From assembly GCA_003993805.1 (NCBI GenBank), contig RSEF01000005.1:13735980-13799979 (forward strand): a stretch of 64,000 nucleotides of DNA, in the 5' to 3' direction. The position numbers and the translations under genes were made by a program. Under the pieces are notes generated by a model. That model made no database searches. It was not told the DNA's origin and saw only the letters and a list, made by a program, of their open reading frames with translations. The stretch comes from Himantopus leucocephalus. Lineage: Eukaryota; Chordata; Aves; Charadriiformes; Recurvirostridae. This document shows positions 1-11,450 of this stretch, one piece after another; positions within the stretch are counted from its first letter, which is position 1; each line of letters opens with the position of its first letter.

Positions 1-3000
1 TACCAAAATATTCTGAGTATTGTCAGACAGATGTGAGAAAGCAGGAGATGAACCATGGGGAAGAAGAAGGTGGGGAGTAGAAAAGAGAAAATGAAGGAGA
101 ATTTAGAGACATTCAGAGCTGAACAGCACCCAGAATATTGTATTTAAACTCTGTGCTTGCAACAGATGAGGAAATTTTTATCCAACTTAAAGGGGACTAA
201 AATATCTAAATATTTCTTATGCAGCTTTTTTTTTTCAAAAAAAAATTGCTCAGACTGTGAAACTGCCACAAAATAAACTGCTTCAAACCCACTGATAATG
301 GTAAATCATTTCCACTATGTAAATGACTGCCTACACACTAAACAGAGGATAGCAACAAAGCTTTTAAGAGTGTTTTACATGTAAAGAAGCAGTTACTGTT
401 GTCTGCAGTACTGAGAGTAGTTGATTTGAGCCTAAATATGTGCAAGAAGTTGCAGTGGTGATAAAGACAGCTTGTAAAAGTGCCAGGGAGCTAAAAAAGA
501 GCAGCAGCTTGGTTTATACGTAAGACCATGGCATTGGCAACATTCAGAACTTAGTCACTTTAATTATCAGAAGAATTTTTGGGATCTAGAGATTGTAAAG
601 GAGAGTAGGTTTCAGGCAAAAGTTGTAATAAACAGCAGCCACTTGTATGAATGACAAGCAGTTGCTTGGTTGAGCTGGAGTCCAGAATGTGAAAACATAT
701 TTTTGTGTAACACCATGGTGCTTGCTGAACAGAAAATGTTAGAATTCAATAGCTTTTTCCTCGCTGGAATTCTTTAGAAAGGCTTTACAGGTAGATACAA
801 AACCTGCTCTCTTTGTTTCTCTAGAATTATCAGGGAAGGCTTAAGGAGCATGTCCATATTTATAAACCGAGGAGAACTCCACTGTTTTGCCTCTTGCAAT
901 AAACACATTTTGTATGTCTGCAAGGCGGTCATGCAATTTGGCATGACAAAGGTAAGAAGTTTGATATTGAAAAGAGAAGAAAAAGCCCCTGTCCAAGATC
1001 ACTTTTGGGCATGGGAACTGAAGTATTTCAGAAAGTTTTGGAACCTTAAAGCATATGAATGTAAAAAAGTCCTTCTGAAGAAGGCTTATCAGTCCTAAAT
1101 ATAAAAAGTTTTGGAGTATTTATTCAAACTCAAGTAGAATTAAAATAAGACTTCCAGTGAGAGAGTTGGTCTCTTAAGCGCAGTGTGCCTGGCATTGAGA
1201 AGACCAGCTGTGGCAGTGCTTCTGTCTAATACTTAGCACAGCCTTTTCTGTATCGATCTTTGAGGATGGAAAAACAAAGCTTTGCTATGAAGGTTACTGC
1301 ACAACCACGTAGAGCACTGGTTTCAGCATGCTGCTGGCTGGCTTAACGAAGAGGGTACATCTAGAAAATCTTCAAGTAATGTTTGTTGCTGTGGTTGGTG
1401 ACATTATCAAATTTCCCAGTGCAAATACCTTTGAGAGGAGCAAGCCTTCAGTTTTTCTTCTTAGGATCATTTAATGAGTCATTATTTACTTCTGTCACAT
1501 AGCAATGTGGGACTTGATTTCTGGGAAAAAAATTTAACTCTGCCAAGGCTGTTGCTGAACAGAAGCAGCATATTTCCCATAACAAAGTTTCAGCTCATCA
1601 CATGCAAAGTTTCCAGATATAACTACCATTGTCATTTCACATTTTTAACTACATTCCTGAGGGTCAGCAGCTCCTTTCAGATAAGGTCTGCTCAGTAATG
1701 AGGTTGAAAGCTTGCTTCTGCTTGGAAAAGGGAAATCCATTAATAACACAGGAGGAGTACCATAAAAAGTTAGGATGTAAAGGTGGGAACAATTCAGTTT
1801 GGGTTATGACAGCAGGAATTTTAGGATGGTCAGATGGAGTCTGTAAGGCCTGAGCATCACTGCCCTCCTCCTGCAGGGCGTGACAGGATGCGCTCCTAGA
1901 TTGCAGTCTTGGGTTTTAGTTTCCCTACAGCCCTTTAAGCCCAGTAGTTTCAAGAGGCTGAGTTTGCCACCATCCTGATAGAGTCTGGCAAGTGATAGGG
2001 GGAGAAACTTGCTTTTGTTTGCTTTAAACTTCACTGGTCTGTTTTTCCTGCACAGTGTTGGTTCTGTTTCGGGTGTTTGGGGATTTTGTTTTTCTTTAAG
2101 ATGAATAACAAAGCAAATAAGCTAAGCAAGTTTATGGGATGCTCCCCAACTTAATGAAAGTGGGGTAGACTATATGGTACCCAGCCAAGCCCTGGAGTGA
2201 TGAGTGACAAATGCTCACTGTACATCAGATGAAAAGGAAACCCATCTATCTTCCTGGACAAGAGTAATATCTAACCGTAATTCAGGTAGAGAAATTATTT
2301 AGAAGGTTTCCTCGCAAGCCTGCCATGCCAGGTCTGTAGGAGAAAGAGGCAAAGGAGGAAATGATACATTTTCTCCAGACTAGCCTGGGCAGTTTACTAC
2401 AGTGGTTTAGGAAGAAGTAGGGACTGATTTTTCACACCATGATAGTATGTGAGGTTTACCTCCAGTACACTTCTCAGCCGTGAACTTGGTAGGAACTACA
2501 CATGTACAAACCAGCTCTTCTAACTTCTGCATGACTGCAGTGCCAGGTCCCCACCTGTCATAAATAGAGGCAGCTTCAGCAAAGCTACTGTGATATATGC
2601 CAGTCAGGGACTTGGCTCAAGATGTTAGGCTAAAACAGTGATAGGAGAAAGTCTCTCTGACTTTTATTTTCAAAAACTCTTAAGTTCAGTAGCTCTGCAT
2701 CCATGTTAGGGCTGCCTCTTTCTCTTTTCCCCCTCCCTCCTCTCCTGCTAGTCTTATACGTTTTGTTTGTCAACTTTGGAAGTGCACCAAATGAAATCAA
2801 AGCAGACGTGTTGTTTGTGGTGGTTTTTTTGTTTGTTTTGTTGTTGGGTTTTTTGTCCCTGACTTTGTTTTCCTCTTGAATGTCAACTCCAGTGGAAATA
2901 TAAGAAGTTTTGGCTCCACTCCTGAGGTGTGAACTGACAGTAGCCTGTTCCTAGGATGCCTTTCTCTTAATCAAAATGTGTAATAGATACCTTGCAGCAC

Positions 3001-4010
3001 AAGACTACAAGAAACTTATGGCAGCTTTCTTTAAAGTAGATTTAGGCAAGCAGTCAGCAATCTTGTACGTGGGTCTCCCTGGTTTTCTGACTGATTGGTC
3101 GTAAGCTGTGGGTCACCCATGGCATCAGGTCTATTAGCGGTTACTACTGGGGCTGTACAACCCTTACATTAAAAAATAAGGTATAAGAATCTCTTTTCAC
3201 AAAATAAGACTACTAAAATTTGCAAGGGAAGAAAGCACATTGATTCTTGATATGCTTAAAGGGATGCTTCTCAACCAAAGACTTGATTACAGTTCACAGT
3301 GTCACCATGAAATCTTGACTGTTTGCCCAAATCCTATTATCATTCAGGAAGTTCGTGATGAGTAGATTTAAGCTCTAATCATGCAAAGCATAGGAAAGTA
3401 TGTGAGAATACCCACCTTTTATGGCATGGCATTTGTTGGCAGTATCGGCTTGGCTGTAGCAGACAAGATTAAAGGATTAGGAAGTAAGCCAGATACCAAA
3501 CTGCTGCTGCTAAAGTTGTAATTTGCCAGTATATTGATTACAGAGGATTTTTTTTTAAGCCTTTAGAACAGCATCCTGTATCCTTATTTCTATGGTAGCT
3601 TGTAACTGTGTATCTTTAATAAAATGGAGACCTTATTTCATAAGAAATGAGAGGGTTTCTATCAATTTGTTTGGTCCATTTTTGTAGCTGTCTATGTGAA
3701 TTTGGTTCCTTTTCTTTTTTTTCTATAAAGTTTGCTGTGGGAGAGAACCAGATTTTTGACAGTGTTAATATAAGTAGGGAAACCTGTGCTGAAGTCCCTT
3801 CCTATTCTAGGGCAAGAGCAAACTTCAGTCTCCTTCAGAGGATACTAGCCGTACCCCACACTGCCTGCCTGTGATCTAGTTTCTTTTCTGGAGGACGTTC
3901 CAGGACAGAGCCCTAAGGCTTGTCCTCTAAATCCCTGCTTAATTTATTTTTTTTTCCCCCGAGTCAGAATATATTGTAATGCCTCTACTTAAACAACAGA
4001 GGAACTCAGC
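1..4010. other. Noncoding stretch, no gene recognised
   Basis: I see no protein family, RNA gene or intact mobile element in this stretch. Open frames are at most about 80 codons and read as random. The only local structure is a G/T tract at about 2812-2855 made of TTTG/TTG-type units, a common simple-sequence texture in birds, and short T runs near 3548 and 3950. Composition leans to T and G on the + strand. It could be intronic or intergenic; nothing here decides between them. Confidence 0.6.
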
Positions 4011-4159
4011 ATTTTTAAAAATTAGCAATATGAATGTAAGGAATTTAACGTTAAGCTCCTGACTTTCCTTTCTGTGTAAGTTTACACTCGGTAGGATGCT
4101 TTTCCACAAGGCTGTCTATCTGGGCTCGTTTTGTTAATAGCACCAAGGGAGCAAGCTGG
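4011..4159. repeat. Dispersed repeat, copy A of a local pair
   Basis: About 149 bp that recurs at 5843-5990, 1.83 kb downstream in the same orientation. Hand alignment gives 8 substitutions and one 1-base indel, about 94% identity. Shared landmarks include TAGCAATATGAATGTAAGGA, then GTAAGTTTACACTCGGTA, then the block ending in CCAAGGGAGCAAGC. Similarity stops abruptly on both sides. I see no terminal inverted repeats, no poly-A tail and no target-site duplication, so it is not an obvious transposon. It could be a short tandem-type segmental duplication or two copies of an uncharacterised low-copy family. No coding potential is apparent. Confidence 0.9.
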
Positions 4160-5842
4160 TAGGAAACACTCCTGATAGATTGAGGCAGCATGAAGGTAGA
4201 CTGGAGTGGGACTCAGGCAAAACAGAAATCCAGGGAAACTGCTCCATCAAGTGTTGAAAGGTAAAACTGGCACTGCAATACACTAAAAACAGAGGTCTTC
4301 CTTGGGCCAGAAGCAAGGTGCTCTACAGGTGTCTCATACCGGTGAAACATGCAAAATCCCTACCAGTCTTCATAGGGACAGATGTAGCTCTGAGCTGTGT
4401 AACATTTTAATTTGATGTTTACTCCCTTAAAAATCTAACTCAGTGGTCAGTTAAAGGCTGATCTTTTCTTTTTTTTCTGAGCAGTTCTAATAAGAGCAAA
4501 TGTTTTGCATGTATGCAAATGGCATTCAACTGCATACTTTAAAAGCAAATATCTGCTTGCTTTCCTTTGAAATTGCACAATAAGAGTTGCAAGATTTGTA
4601 CGGAGAGAAAAGTAAGCAGTCATTTCATCTTGAATTTTAAGAGTGTAGTTAATTATTATGTTAAGCGTTGACAGATATATAAAGGCTGGTCTACATGTAC
4701 AAATGTCACTGAAATAATTTGTAGGCTTAGATATGGCAGGCTGTCTTGCTTCCTTCCAGCATGAAAATCAGAACCCTCCTAACCTGAACCTGCACTTATT
4801 CATTTAGGATATCTGCATTGCTCACTGCTTAGAAATAGTTTAGCATCTACATATAGACCTTGACTTTTATTCCACCCCCCCCCCCCCCCCCCCCNCAAAT
4901 GAGTCCGTTCTCACATAACTGCATGAATCAATTGAAGTAGATTTTTCCTAAAGTTCTTGGCTTCTAGGGCTTTCTGTTGAGAAACTATACTGAAAAGCTT
5001 CTGAAAATTCTTAAAAGAGAACAAAAAAATTGTAAAAATCTTAGTTGGAAAAGCCAACTAGGAAATGCACAGGAGTAACTTAATATAACCTGATTTTCAT
5101 GAAAATGTAGTATGAATAATTGCATTTTTGAAAAAACAGGCAAGAGCTCTTAAATGTCAGGTCTTCAAAATCTTGTCACTGATTAGATTTAAAAGTCACT
5201 GGTGACAGAAATTTTCAGCTGGGTGGCAGAAAATATGTAAATAGTTTCTTCTAGTATTTTTATTTAAAGCCATTGAGCTTTTGCTTGCTTCTGCCTGCAT
5301 CCCAGGGGCTGTCCCAGGACTTGTTTTGTCACATCCTGACTGGTACCCTCAGGAACCCCAAAACTTTCTTCTGCTGCATTGTCTCTGTCACCAACTGCTG
5401 AATGAGGTTGGGGGAGTGTACAAAAGCTAAGAATTTTCTTGTAAGCCTCAGAAACTGGTGCCTAATATTCACATTGCTGATCTGCTAGGCAGAGACTGGA
5501 GCTGAGCAGCCCTCTGGCCATATCCAGTAGCTGCTCCTCATCATTGCTTCAACTCCTGGGGTAAAGACAGAGCTCAGGGAAATGTGCAGCTGGGAAAAAA
5601 AGTTCTTAATTCTGAACTTATTTTGGATTATTTAATTTAAAAATTGTGAATTCCTAAGTTTTTTAAATTAACTTAGAGGATATAGCATGGTATTCATCTT
5701 GCTTAACACTAGATACCTACAAACTGTATCTAAGCTAGCTTGTAGACAGCGGAGAGATAAAAGACACTTTTGGGGGGCAATTTAGATGGCATGTGCTAGT
5801 CACCAGCCTTAGATGTTGCTGGGGGCCTGATCTGCGCTGAAT
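4160..5842. other. Noncoding stretch between the two repeat copies
   Basis: No gene or known repeat is recognised apart from the poly-C tract listed separately. If copies A and B arose by one local duplication, this spacer lies between them and shows no duplication of its own that I could find by eye. Confidence 0.55.
4875..4895. repeat. Poly-C homopolymer ending in an ambiguous base
   Basis: Twenty consecutive C residues followed by a single N and another C. The length is probably not reliable: the N marks a place where the assembler could not resolve the homopolymer or joined two contigs. On the opposite strand it is a G tract, which could form a G-quadruplex, but nothing in the sequence shows a function. 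Confidence 0.9.
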
Positions 5843-5990
5843 ATTTTTAAATATTAGCAATATGAATGTAAGGAATTGAATGTAAAGTTCCTGACTTTCC
5901 TTTCTGTGTAAGTTTACACTCGGTAAGATGCTTTTCCACAAGGCTGTCTATCTGGCTCGTTTTGTTAATAGCTCCAAGGGAGCAAGCAGG
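5843..5990. repeat. Dispersed repeat, copy B of a local pair
   Basis: Second copy of the element at 4011-4159, same orientation, about 94% identical by hand count. It lacks one G in the CTATCTGG(G)CTCG block and differs mainly in a cluster near the AAGGAATT segment. The flanking bases are unrelated to those of copy A, which defines the unit as about 148-149 bp. Function and family are unknown. Confidence 0.9.
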
Positions 5991-8654
5991 CACAGATGCC
6001 TCTGGCCACCCCATGCAAGGTGCTAAGGGGAGTAGGAACAGCTCAGGGTGTGCTCCCCTCCTTGCTCCTGCACCCTGTTCATAAATAATTATAAATGATA
6101 TATTCTATAAATAATAGAATTTCATGAAAATACTTCCAAATCCCACCTCTTTCATAAATATGATTTTAAAACCACTTGTACAAGAGCAGCACAATCTGAG
6201 CAACACTGTGCATTTCTGTCCATTTTATCACCACCTGAAGTCTTCCCTGAATTTTGAGTTGTTGAGTGAATGATTAGTATATAGAGAAATAAACAACAAC
6301 CAACACTACCTTGTTTCAGCAAAAGGCATGGAGGGCCTATTGCCTCCAGTGGGATGCAAAAAATGTGCACTGGGATGACTTCAGGTACCTCCCTGAATTG
6401 CAGGGAGAATGTGTTTTTTGCTTTGTTTTTGTGTTGGTTTTTTTTCAGTGAATTCGTGGTTGAAAACCAGCCTAAAAGGGAGAACAGTAATTGCTGGAGG
6501 ACCTGCCAGCAGAGAGTAAACAAAAGGAAGGTGAGCCAGTGCAGAGTGATACTGTTTTTGGTGTAAAATCCCCAAACCCCCCTCCACTACTGTGTGGAGT
6601 AACAGGTGTAACCACAGGCTTTCCCCACTCCCTCCCCCAGCCCAAGCTAATTTAGGTTTCTAAGCCTATGGAATGAGTACAACATGATGGAGCCAAAACT
6701 TATGAAAAAAAAATCCATGCTAATATAGGCTGTAAAATAAATGCAAACGAAAGCTAAAGTAAAACAGCTTTTATTCACATGAAAAAATAAACCTGTTAGC
6801 TCTGATAATCAATTAAAATATTATAGAATCAAGCAATCACAGATGTAGAAGCTTATCCTCCTTAAAGTCATTATAAATCACATCCTTTCCTAAATCTCTC
6901 TATTCCCTCTTATTGCTTACTTTATAATCCCTGCCCGGGTATCATTTTCATTGCTAAACATACTGTTTGCCAGTCAGTTTATTAAGATTTGTCTTGATAG
7001 TGCCAAAACAAATGCTCTTTTTCAAAGATAAAAGGAAGGCTAATATTGAAATAATAATTTCATGTCTTTGCTAGCAGAGCATAATTATTGAAGAAATTGG
7101 CATGTGAAATCTCTGAGGTGATAGGGAATTAGTATGTCAATAGGAGCCTGCTTTGAAGTTGACCCATACTGTTCTTGGTGGTGTTGGGCATACCCAGTTT
7201 CTTGTGATACAATGTGGGGAAAGAGAACTTTTTTTTTTTTGAGGGGGGAGGGAGGGAACAACCAACAACAAAACTGTACTTCTTTACCGATTTTAATTAA
7301 TTAAAAGCTTTTGTAGAAATAGGCGGGACACATAGGAAACACAAAAAGTAAAAGCAGACGGAAGAATTATAGATTTGAGACTGATAAGGGTAGCAAAGGG
7401 GCTTTAAGGGGACTGGAACAATTAAAGAAAATGTGAAACTGTTGTTTTTACATGGGAGGTGTTTGCTGGTGACATCAGGCTTACAGCGATGATGTCAATA
7501 AATTGCTCTCAAGTACTGTGAGTGCAGTAGGGTTGAAGAGCGTTATTGGATATAGTGAGGAGTGCTGTAAGTTACTGCTACAAAAGCAAACACTTGCATT
7601 AAGCCTGAAACTGTTATCGGTCGACTCGAAGCCTGGAGCCTAACAGCTTAACAACCCTACTGATTTATATGGAAAAGCTATTACGAACGAGAAGCAGAGC
7701 TACTAAAACATGACCTAAAACCAAGCTTGAGAACAGACAAGATGTAAATGAAACCTGTTTATTTTTTCTATGTTTTAGTTGGTGGCAGGCAAACCCAGCG
7801 CCAAGGAAAGCTGTCAAGGTCACGGCTGTGCTAGTGCTCGGTAGCGTGAGCATTGAGAGACAGAAGCTGCTAGTAAGTGGAAAGGCTTTTAGACATCGAA
7901 CAGTCAATACAACTTCAGTTTGAAATCCTCAAGTTACATGAAGGCTTGATGAAATAAAGTCTGAATAACATGCCATCCAAGTATCTACTTTAGATATATA
8001 AGATAATATATGTACATAAAATCTTGTTGTAACAAGAGTAAGCCAAGCAACATCCCCTTTTTGCATGGGTGAGACTATTTCAAATACGGAATAGAAATGG
8101 CTCCAGTTCATGGCAAGTAGCTGATGGATCACTATTGTTGGACTATAGTGGTTTGCCATTGGAAAAAATGGCAGTCTGGTGTCTAGTAGACCAAAACACT
8201 GGGAATAACAGCACTTGAGATAGAAATAGGTCAAGATGAGGTAACAGCAGGGAAATGTGTTGGTGGTTGGTTTTTGGTTTGTTTTTTTTTTTAAAATATT
8301 AAAAAAACCTGTCAGTGAAGAGCAGTCAAGTGCCTTCCTATGGAGTTGCATTTCGCTTCACATTAAATGTGAAACTATGCATTCTTTGATGTTCACAACT
8401 TCCTTTAAAGATCAAGCCAGCAAGAAACAATTGATGGTTCATGATTTTGGTCCTGGAATTGTAAAGGTCACCTCAGTGGTGTTATGTCAATTTATACCAT
8501 TTGGTAGTCTGGCCTATGATATGGGTCCTCCATATCTTCATTAAGATTTACAGTAGGTCAGAGAAAGGCAAATGTTAAGAGTAGAGTGAAGAGTTAAATA
8601 TGGTTGCTTAGTTATTATGGTTAATTATGGAGCTTAGTTGTTTGCATTAATGTA
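5991..8654. other. Noncoding stretch, no gene recognised
   Basis: The longest open frames here, about 120-140 codons on the minus strand at 6152-6523 and 7929-8351, contain no motif I recognise and are of a length expected by chance. A G/T-rich simple tract lies at about 8256-8292. The part around 7380-7900 has mixed composition with no repeat that I can name. Confidence 0.55.
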
Positions 8655-8842
8655 CATCACGGAATCTCCTAGATTAGAAAAGACCTGTAAGATCATCTAG
8701 TCCAATCGTTAACATAACACTGACAAGCCCGCCACTAAACCATGTCCCTGAGCACTATATCTACACGACCATTAAATACCTCCAGGGATGGGGACTCCAC
8801 CACTGCCCTGGGTAACACGTTCCACGTAATGTGTTAATAACG
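8655..8842 (-). mobile_element. CR1 LINE 3'-end fragment, minus orientation
   Basis: Reads as the reverse complement of the last part of a bird CR1 non-LTR retrotransposon. On the + strand the order is a degraded ATCACGGAATC tail, then AGAAAAGACCTGTAAGATCA, TCTAGTCCAA, a segment with CCACTAAACCATGTCCCTGA, and CCTCCAGGGATGGGGACTCC followed by a degraded GGGTAACACGTTCCA. This is the 3' UTR plus the final codons of ORF2, so the insertion is heavily 5'-truncated, as most CR1 copies are. It is diverged and noncoding. Its 3' UTR differs from that of the copy ending at 46256, so the two belong to different CR1 subfamilies. I do not assign subfamily names. Confidence 0.93.
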
Positions 8843-9941
8843 TAACTGGACTGATTTTGGTGTCATTCTTTCACATTTGTCTCTTAAGAATAGACTGTCT
8901 GTTGGGGTTTATCAGTGGGGAACTACCTATTTAGCTGAGGGAAATAAGTCTTTAATTTAGAAATCCTTTTTTTTTTTTTATGACTGAAAATGAAACGTAA
9001 GAGATATCATCAAATTTGAACACTTGCTTTTGCATTATGGAGTTTGGAGAAGAGTGCATCCCAGAAGATCCATGGGGTGCTAATGCCAGTGTCCCAAGGC
9101 TTTCTTCTGCTTTGGAAATGTCACCCAGAGGAGACAGCGCACTCTATAAACTTAGTGTAGAGGGCTGAAGTTCCTTGTCTTTTTGAGTCCTCATCACATT
9201 AGTTACACAGAAATCTAATTTTCAAAGAAATGTGACTATCGGGCAGATTTGCTTTGTTTTCTGATTAATCGTTAGATAATTAGTGCTGAATTATATTTTT
9301 CTGACTGCTGCTGTGTTGAGCCTAGACCAGAGTTCCCTTGAGATATCAGTTGGTTGTTTCTGGCAGTCCTCTTAATAAAACTCCAGTTTTATTAAATTCC
9401 TCATCTCTGAATGTAACAAATTCCTGTGTCAAAGTTGATGGGACTCCAACCTCTCCTCACTATAACCCTGCCTCGAGGCAGTGAGCGAGCTATAAATGTT
9501 CAGTTACTTCAGGACCAGGATGAATCAGCTGGAAAGATTAATATAAAAAGACATCTTAAGTTAGTCCATTTTTAGTCACAATTCTTTCTGCCTGACTGTG
9601 TGGAGAACTGAGCATCTTGGTATCCTGCTCGTTTAATGGAGGCACTGGTCATTGATGATACTGAAATCTGTTTTCAAGCTGCTTCAGTGTGAGTAACTTT
9701 AAGCCCACAATGCAATAAATCTTTCCTTGAACATATGTAGCCCACTATAAGGAGGTAAGTGAGCTACTAGTTCTTTTCTCGAACACACTAACAATCTACA
9801 TGCTTAGCTGAATTTCTGGAGAAATTAGAAATTAAATTTTTAACATTCTCTTGCCCGGAGAAGATGATGCGTGTTGATTGATCTAAAGTTTGAGTTACCT
9901 TTTTAAATGTGTCTTGATTTGGATGAAGTGATATTGTCTTT

Positions 9942-9967
9942 TGTGTGTGTGTATATATATATATATG
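9942..9967. repeat. (TG)n(TA)n microsatellite
   Basis: A compound dinucleotide tract: about five TG units followed directly by about eight TA units. The length is likely polymorphic. No associated feature is seen. Confidence 0.85.
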
Positions 9968-10282
9968 TTAAGCTTTCTGCTTTTAAATTCATCACTTTGC
10001 TGTAGAGGTAAGGAGGAAGGCTGTTGATAACTCAGTTTGAGATGCTCATGGGAGACAGGAGTTGGCCTGGTGATGGGCACCATGCGCTCAGCATTGAAAA
10101 TGCTGCTCTGACCCTTTCCTGGCATGCATGCTCTGGACAGAAAGATATTTTGACATTTTTAATGTGATATGAAAGCATATGGATATCCTCTTGTGAAATA
10201 CAACCAACTTACGTGTTTTATGTCACTCTGCTTTGAGACAGCTGGAGCTGAAGACGGGCTGTAACTATAAACACCATTAGTC

Positions 10283-10300
10283 TTTTTTTTTTTTTTTTTT
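10283..10300. repeat. Poly-T homopolymer (18 nt)
   Basis: Eighteen consecutive T residues. No retrotransposed sequence that I recognise adjoins it, so I cannot say whether it is the tail of a minus-strand retroposon or simple slippage. Confidence 0.85.
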
Positions 10301-10844
10301 CTCCCTGTCTATGTGGAGAATGGCTATCCCTCCTCCTCCTGTGCTTTTAGACCCGTAAGGACGGCAGTCTACCTGACCGACCTGCACATAATAGGGGCAT
10401 TGAAAGGTGCCAGGTAACCTGAGACACTGGCAGCAAGACTTTTGTGTGTATAAGGTAGTGTTAATATTTCTTGGCTGTGCAAATATTAACTGAAAATGAT
10501 AATTACTACTTATGCCATAAGACTTTTATGAAAAGTTCATAAGAGATCCTTCAGATTATTATTTTAAAATAAGGCAAGAAAAAAGTAAGAGCTAGTTGCT
10601 GTCCATAAAGAGGTGCTTTGGATCAAACATAAATTGTTTCATGAAGGTCTGAGAAACGTCTGTGGGCTTTAGTAGGCAGGTGGTCAGGTTGGTGCTGTCT
10701 GGTCCTAACAGGAGTTTAACCTCTAGCAATTAATCTCTGTTGACCAAAGATGAATTTCGGTGTCTAGTAAGAGTGGTGTGGCAGAGATTTTTTGCCTTTT
10801 AAAATGTGATGTAACATCAGCTGATGTGTAATGTTAACAGGAGC

Positions 10845-11450
10845 ATCTCCAGGACAGCGAGAAAGAGACATGCCCTTGGGAGTCTGTTTGCAGAGGCTGG
10901 GATGTCCCCGAGCATCAGGACACAGCCGGGGGGATGCGAACCACATCATGGGCAGCAACATGGGAAGGGAGATGACCAGTGGGGTGGTGAGGTCCAAGGT
11001 GGACACATGCAGTGTAGTGGAGCAGTTTCCCAGGCTTTCGTCACGTAACATCAGTAGTGAAGGCTGCTGCCTTAGTTTGGGCACCATCCCCAACACCAGC
11101 ATCGGATAACGTGTGCACTGACATAGCTGGTGACCAGCAGGAGGGTGCTGCAACCCTCCTGGCTGGTTTTTGAGCTGCTGGGAGAACCGATGGCTAGCGG
11201 AGGGTGTTCAACACGCATGCACTGTATCCAGATGAGCCCCTCAACCCAACAGCTACTTAAAGCACTCCCTGAACTCCCCCGAAGGAAGGGGAGGGCTCCC
11301 CCAAGGGCAGCACCACAAACCTTTTTGCAGTCATTAGTGCTGTCCCCCGTGCTGCAGGCTCCCTGCAACGAGCATGTCGACATCTCTGTGACGTGCTCGG
11401 ATTTCAAAGGCAGTCCTCCCAACCAGCTGCATCTGAAGAAATGGAGCAAT
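10845..11450. other. GC-richer noncoding block of about 600 bp
   Basis: This block is visibly richer in G and C than the AT-rich DNA on either side and ends sharply at a T-rich run (11451-11473). Because of the base composition it is open in several frames on both strands (for example 10764-11153 minus, 11130-11459 plus), but none of the translations resembles a family I know, and overlapping open frames on both strands argue for composition rather than coding. It contains a strong hairpin at 11133-11167. It could be a small CpG-containing regulatory element, an exon of a noncoding RNA, or an old insertion. Confidence 0.45.
11133..11167. other. Imperfect 14-bp hairpin with 6-nt loop
   Basis: The left arm ACCAGCAGGAGGGT pairs with the right arm ACCCTCCTGGCTGGT, leaving one unpaired C in the right arm and the loop GCTGCA. 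The CCAGC part of the left arm can also pair with GCTGG just upstream (11126-11130), so two mutually exclusive folds are possible. The stem is too short for a typical microRNA precursor (usually about 22 or more paired positions per arm). No function is inferred. Confidence 0.6.

Larger units (their letters stand above)
8843..10844. other. Noncoding stretch with a TG/TA microsatellite
   Basis: No gene recognised. A short TGTG..TATATA microsatellite lies at about 9942-9967 and an 18-base T run at 10283-10300. Open frames are short and unrecognised. Confidence 0.55.

Noticed and set aside
6823..6905. ATAGAATCAAGCAATCACAG as a degraded CR1 3' tail
   Set aside because: It resembles the ATAGAATCAT tail words, but the expected TTGGAAAAGACC and GATCATC..AGTCC blocks do not follow.
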